A stretch of 64,000 nt of DNA from Roseicyclus sp. (GTDB lineage Bacteria > Pseudomonadota > Alphaproteobacteria > Rhodobacterales > Rhodobacteraceae). Each line of letters starts with the position of its first letter. Position 1 is the first letter of the stretch. Below, piece by piece: positions 26,620-35,186 of this stretch. Location: NCBI RefSeq assembly GCF_018402035.1, contig NZ_JAGYJN010000003.1, positions 124,001 through 188,000 of the forward strand, in the 5' to 3' direction. The position numbers and the translations under genes were made by a program. Under the pieces are notes generated by a model. The model was not told where the DNA came from. It made no database searches and saw only the letters and a program-made list of their open reading frames with translations.

Positions 26620-27002
26620 GGCGACACCAGCACAAGGTTGGCAAAGCCCGCCGCCTCTAACACTGCCATGATATCGAGCAGGCGTTGCAGGCCCACACCC
26701 TCATCTGCGCGGATCAAGATTGGGTCCAAACGTGTCTCTGTTAGGCGTGATAGAGCCTGTTGAAGCGCTGTTGCGCCGATGGGCTGGCCGTTGATGAACA
26801 GCTCCTCCGCGGCGATCCGGATAAGGCGCGGTGGGCCTTGCCATTCGCTGGTCGCCGCACCCCCGATGCGCAGATCAAGCGCGCCCTCCTGCCCAAAGCG
26901 CGCGGCCAGCATGAAAAAGACCAAGAGCAAGAACACCACATCGATCATCGGTGTCAGGCTGGGCCTACGGCGCGGCTGGGGTTGAGCAAAGCTGAAACTC
27001 AT
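26616..27002 (-). CDS. exbD: ExbD/TolR-family protein (first copy)
   Basis: A 128-residue protein with the canonical ExbD helix SLTPMIDVVFLLLVFFMLA (Asp near residue 21 in MIDVVF) and a periplasmic domain ending ANLVLVSP. ExbD forms the stator with ExbB that harvests proton-motive force for TonB. It lies between exbB and a second, clearly different exbD, with 4-nt overlaps on both sides. The conserved aspartate is present here and missing in the second copy, so this is the likely proton-conducting subunit. Confidence 0.9.
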   Translation of the reverse strand: MSFSFAQPQPRRRPSLTPMIDVVFLLLVFFMLAARFGQEGALDLRIGGAATSEWQGPPRLIRIAAEELFINGQPIGATALQQALSRLTETRLDPILIRADEGVGLQRLLDIMAVLEAAGFANLVLVSP

Positions 27003-27631
27003 GGGCGCGGCGCGCCCCCCCGGGTAAAGATGCGGGTGGCGTCATCCTCCATCTCGGCTTGCACGCGGTCTGCGATACTGTCGAACCACGTGAGCGCGGC
27101 GGCAGCGGGGATGGCCACGGCCATGCCAGCGGCGGTGGTCAAAAGCGCCTCCCATATGCCGCCGGCAAGTGTAGCGGGGTCGGTCTGGCCGCCGGCCTCT
27201 TGCAGGGCTTGAAAGGCGGCGATCATGCCCAAAACAGTGCCTAACAAGCCCAAAAGCGGTGCAATCGTCACGATCAGGTCAAGGGGCCGAAGGCCGCCGC
27301 GCAATTCCGCCAAAAGCCCGCGCGCGATGCGGGTGGTGTCTTCGCGTGCGGCATCTTGGGTCAGCGCGCTGTCGCCATGGGCGATCATCGCGGCATGGGC
27401 CAGACGCGCGCGCACCGACCGGCGCGGCGCCAGTAGGGCCAATGCGGCACCCACCTCGCCCTGTTGCCACTGTGTGATCGCCGCCGCCGTGACGCGCCCG
27501 CCCGACCATGCGCCCAATGCCGCAAGCCGGTACAGTTTCCACAAGATCAGCGCCAGCGTCAGCACCGAGAGCGCCGAAATGGCCCAGATCACCGGGCCGC
27601 CGCGCGCCAAAAGATCGGGAAGATCGGTCAT
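26999..27631 (-). CDS. exbB: ExbB/TolQ/MotA-family proton channel protein
   Basis: A 210-residue protein with an N-terminal helix (VIWAISALSVLTLALILWKL) and two further helices around LIVTIAPLLGLLGTVLGMIAAF and LLTTAAGMAVAIPAAAAL. These carry the family threonines and the PLLGLLGTV motif. ExbB pentamers surround the ExbD helices and energise TonB. The ATG at 27631 overlaps the ATPase stop (TGA at 27628-27630) and is preferred over a much longer upstream frame that would lie within the ATPase gene. Confidence 0.9.
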   Translation of the reverse strand: MTDLPDLLARGGPVIWAISALSVLTLALILWKLYRLAALGAWSGGRVTAAAITQWQQGEVGAALALLAPRRSVRARLAHAAMIAHGDSALTQDAAREDTTRIARGLLAELRGGLRPLDLIVTIAPLLGLLGTVLGMIAAFQALQEAGGQTDPATLAGGIWEALLTTAAGMAVAIPAAAALTWFDSIADRVQAEMEDDATRIFTRGGAPRP

Positions 27632-28386
27632 GTCAGCACCTCGAGCGGCTGAAAGATAAGGCCATCGGCGGTTTGCGCCATATGGGCGGAAATGCCAAAG
27701 ACCTGCGCCAGATTTTCGCGCGTCAGCACGGTGGCGGGGGGGCCATCGGCATGGATGCGGCCCTTGTGCATCAGGATCAGCCGCGTGCAATGCCGCGCGG
27801 CCAGCCCCAGATCATGGAGCGAGACCATCAACGCCTTGCCCCGCTGGGCCAGCTGGGCAAAAGCCGCCATGGTCGCGATCTGGTGGCCGGGATCAAGCCC
27901 CGCGATCGGTTCATCGGCCAAGATCAGCGGCGTATCTTGCGCCAGCGCGCGGGCAATCAAGACGCGGGCCTGTTCGCCGCCTGACAATTCGGTCGCGGCG
28001 CGGGCTTCAAACCCGGTCAGATCCATGGTGGCCAGCGCATCGGCAACGGCGATGCGATCAGCCTCGCTTGGACGTTGGCCAGCGGCCAGATGCGGGATGC
28101 GGCCCAGCATCACCAGCGTTTCGACGGCCACAGGCCAAGCAATCTCGCGCGATTGGGGGAGCCATGCGGCATGCCGTGCGCGGCTTAGCGGCGGCATCGC
28201 GGTCAGTGAGGAGTGGCCATCATGCGGCAAAAGCCCCAGCGCGCCGCGCATCAAGCTGGTCTTGCCTGCACCATTGGGACCGATCAGGCCGACCAATTCG
28301 CCCGCCCCGATTGTCAGCGTCGCCGCGTCAACCACAGGGCAGGTGCCGCGCGTCACTGTCAGGCGGTTTAGGGTCAATAGCGTCAT
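27628..28386 (-). CDS. btuD: Cobalamin ABC transporter ATPase (BtuD/FecE type)
   Basis: A 252-residue ATPase with Walker A GPNGAGKTS near residues 38-46, signature LSGGEQARV and Walker B LILADEPIAG. It is of the FecE/BtuD/HmuV branch, which serves FecCD-type permeases. Cobalamin specificity is inferred from the riboswitch that heads the operon, not from the protein itself. Its ATG at 28386 overlaps the permease stop. The GEQARVLIARALAQ region is intact, so the protein should be active. Confidence 0.85.
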   Translation of the reverse strand: MTLLTLNRLTVTRGTCPVVDAATLTIGAGELVGLIGPNGAGKTSLMRGALGLLPHDGHSSLTAMPPLSRARHAAWLPQSREIAWPVAVETLVMLGRIPHLAAGQRPSEADRIAVADALATMDLTGFEARAATELSGGEQARVLIARALAQDTPLILADEPIAGLDPGHQIATMAAFAQLAQRGKALMVSLHDLGLAARHCTRLILMHKGRIHADGPPATVLTRENLAQVFGISAHMAQTADGLIFQPLEVLT

Positions 28387-29369
28387 GCCCCCGCCCTCCG
28401 GGTTTTGTAGATCAGGTGCAAGAACAGTGGCGCGCCGATGATGGCCATCAGAACGCCCAGTTTCAGGTCGCGCTCGGGCAGGACAAGCCGCACGGCGATA
28501 TCGGCCAACAGCACCATCGCCGCACCCCCAAGTGCCGAGGCGGGCAAAAGCACCGAGGGCCGCGCGCCGACGATGGGCCGAAGCAAGTGCGGCACCACCA
28601 GCCCGACAAAGCCAATCGCACCCGCAACGGCGGTGGCCGCGCCCACGCAAGCCGCCACGCCCAGCACCAGTTGCAACCGCAGCCGCGCCAGCCGGATGCC
28701 CATCGCGGCGGCCGCATCTTCGCCCAAGGTCAGCGCGTCAAGACCCCGGCCCAAGGTCAAAAGCAGCGCCCAGCCCAGCGCCATGAAGGGGGCGGCCAGC
28801 CAAAGGTGCGAAAATGACCGATCCGCAAGTGAGCCCATCATCCAGAACACGGTTTCCGCCGTGGCAAAGGGGTTGGGTGAGAGGTTCAGCGCCAACGACA
28901 TCAGCGCGCCCGCCAGTGCCGAAATGGCGATCCCCGCCAAGATCAGCGTCAGCGACCCGCCGCGCGGACCGGCCAGCATCAAGATCAAAAGCACCGCGAT
29001 CACCGCACCCGCCAGTGCCGAGAGCGGCAATGCCAGCGCGAAAGCGGCGGCAAAGCCTGTCTGCATCGCGATGACAGCGCCCAGTGCGGCAGAGCCTGAC
29101 ACGCCGATCAGACCCGGTTCGGCCAGCGGATTACGCAAATATCCCTGTAGCGCCGCGCCCGATAGCCCAAGGCTGGCGCCGACCATCACCGCCAATATCG
29201 CGCGCGGCAAGCGGATCTCACGCATGACCAGCGTGACCGCCTCCCCTTGGCCTGTGACCAGCGCCCGCAGGCTTTCGCCAAGGCCAAAACCCGCCGGGCC
29301 AGTCAGCAGCGAGACCATGAAAAGTGCCATGGTAAGCAGCGCCAACAGGGGGAACAGCACGCGGGTCAT
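28383..29369 (-). CDS. btuC: Cobalamin ABC transporter permease (BtuC/FecCD family)
   Basis: A 328-residue, roughly ten-helix permease of the FecCD family. The marks are RLPRAILAVMVGASLGLSG near residue 50, GYLRNPLAEPGLIGVSGSAA, and GAIGFVGLVVPHLLRPIVG in the last third. Family members import cobalamin, haem or ferric siderophores; the riboswitch context points to cobalamin. The ATG at 29369 overlaps the stop of the binding protein by 4 nt. Upstream in-frame codons reaching 29447 lie inside the previous gene and are not used. Confidence 0.88.
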   Translation of the reverse strand: MTRVLFPLLALLTMALFMVSLLTGPAGFGLGESLRALVTGQGEAVTLVMREIRLPRAILAVMVGASLGLSGAALQGYLRNPLAEPGLIGVSGSAALGAVIAMQTGFAAAFALALPLSALAGAVIAVLLILMLAGPRGGSLTLILAGIAISALAGALMSLALNLSPNPFATAETVFWMMGSLADRSFSHLWLAAPFMALGWALLLTLGRGLDALTLGEDAAAAMGIRLARLRLQLVLGVAACVGAATAVAGAIGFVGLVVPHLLRPIVGARPSVLLPASALGGAAMVLLADIAVRLVLPERDLKLGVLMAIIGAPLFLHLIYKTRRAGA

Positions 29370-30193
29370 GGTGCGGCCTCGATCATCTGGCGCATCTCGA
29401 CCAAGGCGCGCAGTGCCGCGATCACGCGCGGTGTGCCACAGGCCCAATCAGGGCCGCTTTCATGGCCCGCACCCGCAGCGATCAGGGCGGCCAGCGCGGG
29501 GTGATGCATCAATTCTTCGGCGCGCGAGGCACCGGGATAGGGGCGGTCGCGGATGATCAGATCGGGGGCGGCCATCACGAGCAGTTCAAGCGCGATCTGT
29601 CCCGTGGCGCTGGGCGTCAACTCGGTCGCGATGTTGCGAAACCCCGCCCGCGTCAGGATTTCATGCGAGAGAGAGCCTTCGCCAAGGCTATAGCCATTGG
29701 GGAAATAGATCACCGCGCGCGGCCCATCTTGGGGTGCGGAAAGGGCGGCAAGATCAGTCTCGAACTGGCGGATCAGAGCCTCAGCCGCGTCTTGGCGGCC
29801 GAGCAGTTCGCCAAAGCGGCGCAAGCGCGCGGGAATGTCGGAGAGTTGCCGCACCCCTTCGACCTGCACCACCGCGATGCCGAGCCGCCGCAGCATCGCC
29901 AGCGCGGCGGGATCGGTCCAAGGGTCGGCCAGCACCAGATCGGGGGCAAGCAGGTAGATCTCCTCGGCGCTGCCATGGTTGAGCGGGTAGCGCGCCGCGA
30001 GATCGGCCAAGGGCGAGGTGACAGGATCGGCCGAGATATAGCTGACCGACACAAGCTGGTCAGGTGCGGCCAGCATGAGGGCGAATTGATCGGTGCAAAG
30101 GTTCATGGAAACCACCCTTTGCGGTGGTTCCTGCGCGCCCAGAGGCCCCGCCACAAGGGCAAGGCCAAAGGCAAGGGCGCGCAGGGGACGCAT
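29366..30193 (-). CDS. btuF: Periplasmic cobalamin-binding protein (BtuF-like)
   Basis: A 275-residue cluster A-III (helical backbone) binding protein with a signal peptide ending near AGPLGAQ. The conserved opening is PQRVVSMNLCTDQ, followed by a two-lobed BtuF/FepB fold with segments such as SAEEIYLLAPDLVLAD. It delivers ligand to the BtuC-type permease. The ATG at 30193 overlaps the receptor stop by one base (TGATG). The family includes siderophore and haem binders; cobalamin is inferred from the riboswitch. Confidence 0.84.
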   Translation of the reverse strand: MRPLRALAFGLALVAGPLGAQEPPQRVVSMNLCTDQFALMLAAPDQLVSVSYISADPVTSPLADLAARYPLNHGSAEEIYLLAPDLVLADPWTDPAALAMLRRLGIAVVQVEGVRQLSDIPARLRRFGELLGRQDAAEALIRQFETDLAALSAPQDGPRAVIYFPNGYSLGEGSLSHEILTRAGFRNIATELTPSATGQIALELLVMAAPDLIIRDRPYPGASRAEELMHHPALAALIAAGAGHESGPDWACGTPRVIAALRALVEMRQMIEAAP

Positions 30194-32019
30194 CAGAAGC
30201 GGCTCCGCAAACCGAGGTAGAAGGCCCGGTCGGATGTGCCGTAGCCGCGTGTCAGCTGGTACTCGGTATCTTGGAGGTTCTCGATCCTGAGATAGGCATC
30301 GACGGCATCCGAGATCGCATAGGTAAAGCTGGCGTTCGCCACGGTGTAGTCGGCCAAGGTGGGGCGGTTGCGAACCGATTGCATCGAGAGCGTCGTTGAC
30401 AACCGCTCGGTGATATCGCCGCTGAGTGTAAGGGAAAGGTCATTGCCCGGAAACTCGAGATTCCAAGCATTGCCTGCCGTCAGCGTCGGGTTCTCACCAG
30501 TGGTGACGGTGTAGTTTCCGTCCACCCGCCAGTTCGCGGTGATCGTAGTGCCGAATTCCACTTCAAACCCACGGCGGCGGACGGTGCCGGGGACTTGCGT
30601 ATAGTTGCTGGCAACGTAGTCGATCACGTTGTCGGTTTCATTGTAAAAGGCTGTTGCGCGTAGGAAGGCGTCGCCGCCAATCCGGCGTTCAATGCCTAGA
30701 TCCAGTGAGCGGTTTTCTTCTGGTTGCAAAAGCGGATTGCCGCCGAACCTATAGAACATTTCGTAAAGCGAAGGTGCGCGGAAACTCTGCGCCGCGGATG
30801 CGCGGATAATCCATTCTTCGGCGGGTCGCCACGAACTTGCCAGGCGTCCCGATGTCAAACCGCCGAACCTAGAGTGATCATCATGCCGAATTGTTGCTGC
30901 AAGGTCGAGGGTCTCAGAGGGTGACCAGCTGATTTCAGAGAACATACCGAAAATATCGTTCTCACCAGAGTCAGGGCCCCATGTTCCTGTAAGGCTGAAC
31001 TTCTCACGTGTCGTATCGAGGCCAAAGCGAAGTGAGGATGCTGCGCTGAGATCGACAGCCCCTAGGTAGCCAAGACTTGTACGCTGGCCGGTGTAGAGGT
31101 TTCTGGTGAGACCAAAGCCCTCTTCTTGTTCAACGTCACGCTCAATTTCATAGTAGGTTGCGTCTATGGTGCTTTCGACGACTCCTGTTGGCAGTTTCAA
31201 GTATGCTCGCAGACCGAGTGAATCATTCCATGAAACTTCATTTGGTGTTCCGTCACTGATGGAAAACTCATCGAACTCTAACCGCGCATCCTCAATAAAA
31301 CCGTTCACTCCCACGCGTCCGCCGTTGGCGAGATCATGGCCCACGGAAAAGCTTAAACGGTTGGACTCAAAGCCATCGGCCTCGGTATTGCCGTTATTCT
31401 CATCCGCTGCGGAAAAGCCGTCGGTCTGGGTGCGTGTCAGGCTAAAGGCGTAATCCAAAGCCCCGATATCGGCCGTAACACCATATGAGCCGCGAAAGCT
31501 GTTGTAGCTTCCGGCCTCGATCGTGGCGAACTGCTGGACGCCCTCTGCCTCCGCGCGCCGCGTGGTGATGTTGATGACGCCACCAATCGCCTCGGAGCCA
31601 TAGACCGCCGATTGGCCACCGCGCAGCAACTCAATGCGGGAGATATCGGCGGTTGTCAGGCTACCGAAATCAAAGGCATGCTGGGTCCCGGACACATCCG
31701 ACACATCGATACCATCGATCAGAACCCGAACATAGTTTTGGCCCGTGCCGCGGATCGTGATGGACGTCAAAGAACCCATCGGGCCGCGCGCGCGCACATC
31801 GACGCCGGGAAGTCGCGCGATGTAATCGATGACGCGCGTTTCGCCACTCGCGGCAAGTTCTTCGCCGGTGACAACGGAAATACTGGTACCGGTTTCTTGC
31901 AATGTGGTGGTGCCAAACTCAGCCGAAAACACGATCTCATCGAGATCGAAGACGGATTGCGCCTGTGCAATGGCGGGCAGTAGCAGCGCTGGGATCAGCG
32001 CGGCGGAGAGGTGTTTCAT
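30193..32019 (-). CDS. btuB: TonB-dependent outer-membrane cobalamin receptor (BtuB-like)
   Basis: About 608 residues. A signal peptide (MKHLSAALIPALLLPAIAQAQ) is followed by a TonB box near DEIVFSAEFG, then a plug domain with ARLPGVDVRARGPMG and VRVLIDGIDVSD. A 22-strand barrel ends in LGLRSRF, with terminal Phe. Length equals that of E. coli BtuB. A second ATG at 32022 is equally possible. The middle of the gene has unusual composition: 85 of 180 bases at 31141-31320 are G or C (47%), against 42 of 60 (70%) at 31741-31800. It is the first gene after the riboswitch. Confidence 0.9.
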   Translation of the reverse strand: MKHLSAALIPALLLPAIAQAQSVFDLDEIVFSAEFGTTTLQETGTSISVVTGEELAASGETRVIDYIARLPGVDVRARGPMGSLTSITIRGTGQNYVRVLIDGIDVSDVSGTQHAFDFGSLTTADISRIELLRGGQSAVYGSEAIGGVINITTRRAEAEGVQQFATIEAGSYNSFRGSYGVTADIGALDYAFSLTRTQTDGFSAADENNGNTEADGFESNRLSFSVGHDLANGGRVGVNGFIEDARLEFDEFSISDGTPNEVSWNDSLGLRAYLKLPTGVVESTIDATYYEIERDVEQEEGFGLTRNLYTGQRTSLGYLGAVDLSAASSLRFGLDTTREKFSLTGTWGPDSGENDIFGMFSEISWSPSETLDLAATIRHDDHSRFGGLTSGRLASSWRPAEEWIIRASAAQSFRAPSLYEMFYRFGGNPLLQPEENRSLDLGIERRIGGDAFLRATAFYNETDNVIDYVASNYTQVPGTVRRRGFEVEFGTTITANWRVDGNYTVTTGENPTLTAGNAWNLEFPGNDLSLTLSGDITERLSTTLSMQSVRNRPTLADYTVANASFTYAISDAVDAYLRIENLQDTEYQLTRGYGTSDRAFYLGLRSRF

Positions 32020-32177
32020 CATCGGTCCCCCGATACGGGCCGGAACTTGGCCCAATTGTGGTCACAGATGTTCTTTGGGGGAGACACGCGGCCGTGACCC
32101 TCCCGCGAACGGCGAGGCGTCACCACAACGGAAGGGTCCGTTGCCCATAGCGCCCACCGCGCCCGGACAGGGTGATC

Positions 32178-32347
32178 ACTTCGGCAGGTCTCCTGACTCG
32201 CGGGTCATCGCGAGAACCGGGCCTTCCCGGGGTTTGTGGCCCCAGTGGCATATGCCGGTTTCGCTCGCCGCTTACAGTTGCGGGGGCAGTCACGGATTTA
32301 CACCGCGTTCCCTTTTCACCGAATGGTTGTGACATCCGGACCGAAGC
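32178..32347 (-). promoter_or_regulatory. Cobalamin (B12) riboswitch
   Basis: The minus strand carries the hallmark blocks of the AdoCbl-type aptamer in order: AATCCGTGACTGCCCCC, GCAACTGTAAGCGG, a GCCACTGGGG segment, GGGAAGGC, and GAGTCAGGAGACCTGCC at the 3' end. CTTCGG/CCGAAG (32341-32346 and 32179-32184) close the P1 stem. About 155 nt of leader follow before btuB, including a perfect 7-bp hairpin (CAACGGA/TCCGTTG, 32126-32143) that may be part of the expression platform. Bound cobalamin would be expected to lower expression of the downstream importer. Confidence 0.95.
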
Positions 32348-32353
32348 ATCCTC

Positions 32354-32383
32354 TTGATAGCGGTGGATGCAGGCGCAAGGCAA
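32354..32383 (-). promoter_or_regulatory. Candidate promoter of the B12 uptake operon
   Basis: On the minus strand TTGCCT (32378-32383) and TATCAA (32354-32359) are 18 bp apart and each match 4 of 6 consensus bases. Transcription would begin just before the riboswitch P1 stem at 32347, which is where it is needed. The match is modest and the call rests mainly on position. Confidence 0.35.
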
Positions 32384-32486
32384 GCCCACAGGCGACCTGT
32401 CATGGGCTGATTGCGAATTCATCGCCGCCCCGTTGCATCCGCCATCAGCTTGGGTCTTGCTGTCACCCAAAGAGAGAGGAGCCGCC

Positions 32487-33299
32487 ATGCCGATCAGCGA
32501 TTGGGACGATGCCTATGCAAATGCCGCCCATATTCCGGGGGCCGAGATATTCCTGCGCGATTGGCCCGACCGCAGCCAGCGCTTGCGCGCGGACCATCCC
32601 CCAGAGCGGCTGAGTTATGGCAGTGGTGCGCGGCAATTCGTTGATCTTTATCGACCCAAAACCGCATCACAGGGTCTAACAGTGATCGTGCACGGCGGCT
32701 ATTGGATGCGCTTCTCGCCCGAGGAGTTCGGCTTTCTTGCGGCGGGGCCTTTGGCGCATGGGCAAAGCGTGGCAGTGGTCAGCTACACCCTTGCCCCCGA
32801 GGCGCGTATTGCCGCGATCACCGCCGAGGTTGCGCGCGCCGTGACCATGGCCGCCGCCACTGTGGAAGGGCCAATCCGGCTGACCGGGCATTCGGCGGGG
32901 GGGCATCTTGTCACACGCTTGGGTTGTGAGGGTGTGCTGCAAGCCGAGGTGGCGGCGCGAATCGCCCATATCGTCTCGGTCTCGGGGGTGCATGATCTGC
33001 GCCCGCTTTTGCGCACGGGCATGAACGCAACACTGCGCCTTGATCCGGTCGAGGCTGTGGCCGAAAGCCCGGCCTTGCAGCGCCCGCTTGCCGGGCTGCG
33101 CCTGACCTGTGCGGTGGGCAGCGGTGAGCGGCCTGAATTCATCAGGCAAAACGATCTACTGGCCAATATCTGGTGGGGGCTTGGGGCCGAGACGCGGGCC
33201 ATGCAGCTTGCGGGCAAGCATCATTTCGACGTCATCGATGCGCTGGCCGACCCCGAGGGGGTGCTGACCCGCGCCTTGCTCGATCACAGCTTTTCGTAA
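32487..33299 (+). CDS. Alpha/beta hydrolase, kynurenine formamidase-like
   Basis: A 270-residue hydrolase with the oxyanion motif VIVHGGYWMRF, the nucleophile elbow TGHSAGGHL, and a C-terminal histidine in AGKHHFDVIDAL. The HGGYW plus GHSAGGH pair is typical of the BNA7/AFMID-type arylformamidases that hydrolyse N-formylkynurenine in tryptophan breakdown. The ATG at 32487 follows an AGAGAGGA ribosome site. No other kynurenine-pathway gene is nearby, so substrate is tentative. Divergent from the riboswitch operon; its end overlaps the MarR gene convergently by 16 nt. Confidence 0.78.
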   Translation: MPISDWDDAYANAAHIPGAEIFLRDWPDRSQRLRADHPPERLSYGSGARQFVDLYRPKTASQGLTVIVHGGYWMRFSPEEFGFLAAGPLAHGQSVAVVSYTLAPEARIAAITAEVARAVTMAAATVEGPIRLTGHSAGGHLVTRLGCEGVLQAEVAARIAHIVSVSGVHDLRPLLRTGMNATLRLDPVEAVAESPALQRPLAGLRLTCAVGSGERPEFIRQNDLLANIWWGLGAETRAMQLAGKHHFDVIDALADPEGVLTRALLDHSFS

Positions 33300-33718
33300 A
33301 GCCCGCCAATCGCGGTCTTGAGGTTCGAGCGATCCTCTGGCCCCAATTCGTAAAGAAGTGCGGTCTCGATCTCGCGGGCGACGAACTTGAGCCGCGCAAC
33401 CTCGGCCGTGCCTTTGTCGCTGAGTTTCACCACAAGGCGGCGGCGGTCGGCTGTGTCGCGCACGACCAAGATCATATCGAGGTCTTCGAGCCGCCGCTGG
33501 GCGCGGCTGACACGGGCGGCATCCATCGCGGTCAAGATGCACAGATCATGGCTGGAACAGGGCTGGTGACGCGGCAGCGCCATCATGATGCGCCATTCCG
33601 GCACCTGCATGCCCGCGCTTTCCATGATCTTTTGAAAGGCGCGCCCGGCGATGACCGACATCTGGAACGGCAGGAAATCCGTTAGATCAAAGGGAAGGGT
33701 TTGTGCTTGGTCTCTCAC
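33284..33718 (-). CDS. MarR-family transcriptional regulator
   Basis: A 144-residue winged-helix protein. The dimerisation helices and the DNA-binding region (MQVPEWRIMMALPRH, then CILTAMDAARVSRAQRRLED as recognition helix and DTADRRRLVVKLSDKG as wing) follow the MarR plan. The start is GTG at 33718. Ligand and targets are unknown; such regulators often control a neighbouring divergent gene, which here would be serC across a 302-nt gap. The tail overlaps the end of the hydrolase gene on the other strand. Confidence 0.88.
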   Translation of the reverse strand: MRDQAQTLPFDLTDFLPFQMSVIAGRAFQKIMESAGMQVPEWRIMMALPRHQPCSSHDLCILTAMDAARVSRAQRRLEDLDMILVVRDTADRRRLVVKLSDKGTAEVARLKFVAREIETALLYELGPEDRSNLKTAIGGLYEKL

Positions 33719-34020
33719 GCGCCATCCAATCCTAGGTTGTATTGTCTAATTGCTTTCATCTTTAAGTTTAATGCCGACTCGATTATTTGGGCAAGTAAAT
33801 TGTAAGGCTGACTAGACAGTTTATTGCGATTGCCCCGGTGGGCGCTTTTGGCGCGGATCGATAGACGCCGTTTCCGATTGGCAATAATTTTCCAAGAAAA
33901 TGTGAAAAAGCGACGCTTGGCCGTCAATTTCCGGCTTGTATCCCCCGCGCGCTGGCCGTATTCGCCGCGGTGGGACACCCCTCCCCAACGAGGGGCACAT
34001 ATCTGTGAGGGTATCACATT
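33719..34020 (+). promoter_or_regulatory. Intergenic region with serC leader hairpins
   Basis: No gene is seen in this 302-nt gap. The first half is AT-rich and should hold the MarR and serC promoters, though I could not fix convincing -35/-10 pairs. Near the serC end two hairpins lie in tandem: CCCCCGCG (33942-33949) with CCGCGGTGGG (33965-33974, one bulge), and CCCCTC (33978-33983) with GAGGGG (33990-33995). A GTGAGGGT ribosome site then lies about 10 nt before the ATG. A conserved alphaproteobacterial serC-leader RNA has been published; whether this is it cannot be decided by eye. Confidence 0.45.
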
Positions 34021-35175
34021 ATGGCAATGACTGCTCCGGCCACGCGGCCGGCTAACCCGCGTTTCTCTTCTGGCCCTTGCGCCAAACCCCCGACATTCAC
34101 GCTTGATCTGCTGGCTGATGCAGCGCTTGGCCGCTCGCACCGCGCCGCCGTGGGCAAGGCCAAGCTCAAGGCCGCAATCGAACAGACGCGCGCCATTTTG
34201 GGTGTGCCTGCCGATTACCGGATCGGTATCGTGCCCGCATCTGACACCGGTGCTGTCGAAATGGCGATGTGGTCGCTCTTGGGCGCACGGCCCTGCACCA
34301 TGGTCGCTTGGGAAAGCTTTGGCGCGGAATGGGTCAGCGATGCTGTCAAACAGCTCAAGCTCGACGCCACCATTCTCAAGGCCGATTATGGCCATATCGT
34401 CGATTTCACCCAAGTTGATTTCGACACGGATGTCGTTTTCACATGGAACGGCACCACCTCGGGCGTGCGCTTGCCCAATGCCGATGCGATCCCGGCGGAT
34501 CGCGCGGGGCTGACCATCTGTGATGCGACAAGTGCCGCGTTCGCGCAGGATTTGGCGTGGGACAAACTCGATGTCACCACCTTTTCGTGGCAAAAGGTGA
34601 TGGGTGGCGAGGCGGCGCATGGGATGCTGATCCTCAGCCCCCGCGCGGTGGAACGGCTGGAAAGCTACACGCCACCATGGCCCCTGCCCAAGATTTTCCG
34701 CATGACCAAAGGCGGCAAGCTGATCGAGGGGATTTTCGTCGGTGAGACGATCAACACCCCCTCGATGCTGGCGGTCGAGGATTACTTGGTCGCGCTGGCG
34801 TGGGGCCAATCCATCGGTGGGCTGCCCGCCTTGATGGCGCGCGCCGATGCCAATGCGAAAGCGATTTTCGATTTCTGCGATGCCCGCGATTGGATCGACA
34901 ATCTGGCGGTTGATCCGGCAACGCGGTCCAATACCAGCGTGTGTCTGAAATTCACCGATCCGCGGATCACCGATGGCGCGGCCTTTGCCAAGGCGGTGGC
35001 CAAGCGGTTGGAGGGGGAAGGCGTGGCGCTGGATATCGGCGCCTACCGCGACGCGCCTCCCGGCTTGCGCATTTGGTGCGGTGCCACGGTCGAGACCGCC
35101 GATATTCAGGCCATGCTGCCATGGCTTGATTGGGCCTTCGCGGTCGAGATCGCCGCGCTGGCCGAGGCCGCCTGA
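34021..35175 (+). CDS. serC: Phosphoserine aminotransferase SerC
   Basis: A 384-residue class V PLP aminotransferase of the alphaproteobacterial SerC type, opening with [13 protein letters not shown]. The PLP-binding lysine is Lys192 in [16 protein letters not shown]. It converts 3-phosphohydroxypyruvate to phosphoserine with glutamate as donor, using the product of serA directly downstream. Start is the ATG at 34021 behind GTGAGGGT. A 102-nt gap containing a palindromic element separates it from serA. Confidence 0.95.
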   Translation: MAMTAPATRPANPRFSSGPCAKPPTFTLDLLADAALGRSHRAAVGKAKLKAAIEQTRAILGVPADYRIGIVPASDTGAVEMAMWSLLGARPCTMVAWESFGAEWVSDAVKQLKLDATILKADYGHIVDFTQVDFDTDVVFTWNGTTSGVRLPNADAIPADRAGLTICDATSAAFAQDLAWDKLDVTTFSWQKVMGGEAAHGMLILSPRAVERLESYTPPWPLPKIFRMTKGGKLIEGIFVGETINTPSMLAVEDYLVALAWGQSIGGLPALMARADANAKAIFDFCDARDWIDNLAVDPATRSNTSVCLKFTDPRITDGAAFAKAVAKRLEGEGVALDIGAYRDAPPGLRIWCGATVETADIQAMLPWLDWAFAVEIAALAEAA

Positions 35176-35186
35176 CATCCTGACAG

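Noticed and set aside
27628-30193. Assigning the ABC genes to haem or siderophore uptake
   Set aside because: The protein families allow it, but the operon is headed by a cobalamin riboswitch and no haem or siderophore gene is present.
33715-35178. Long open frame (487 codons) on the minus strand opposite serC
   Set aside because: It is the antisense shadow of serC, whose product is a full-length recognisable enzyme; the minus frame shows no family motif.
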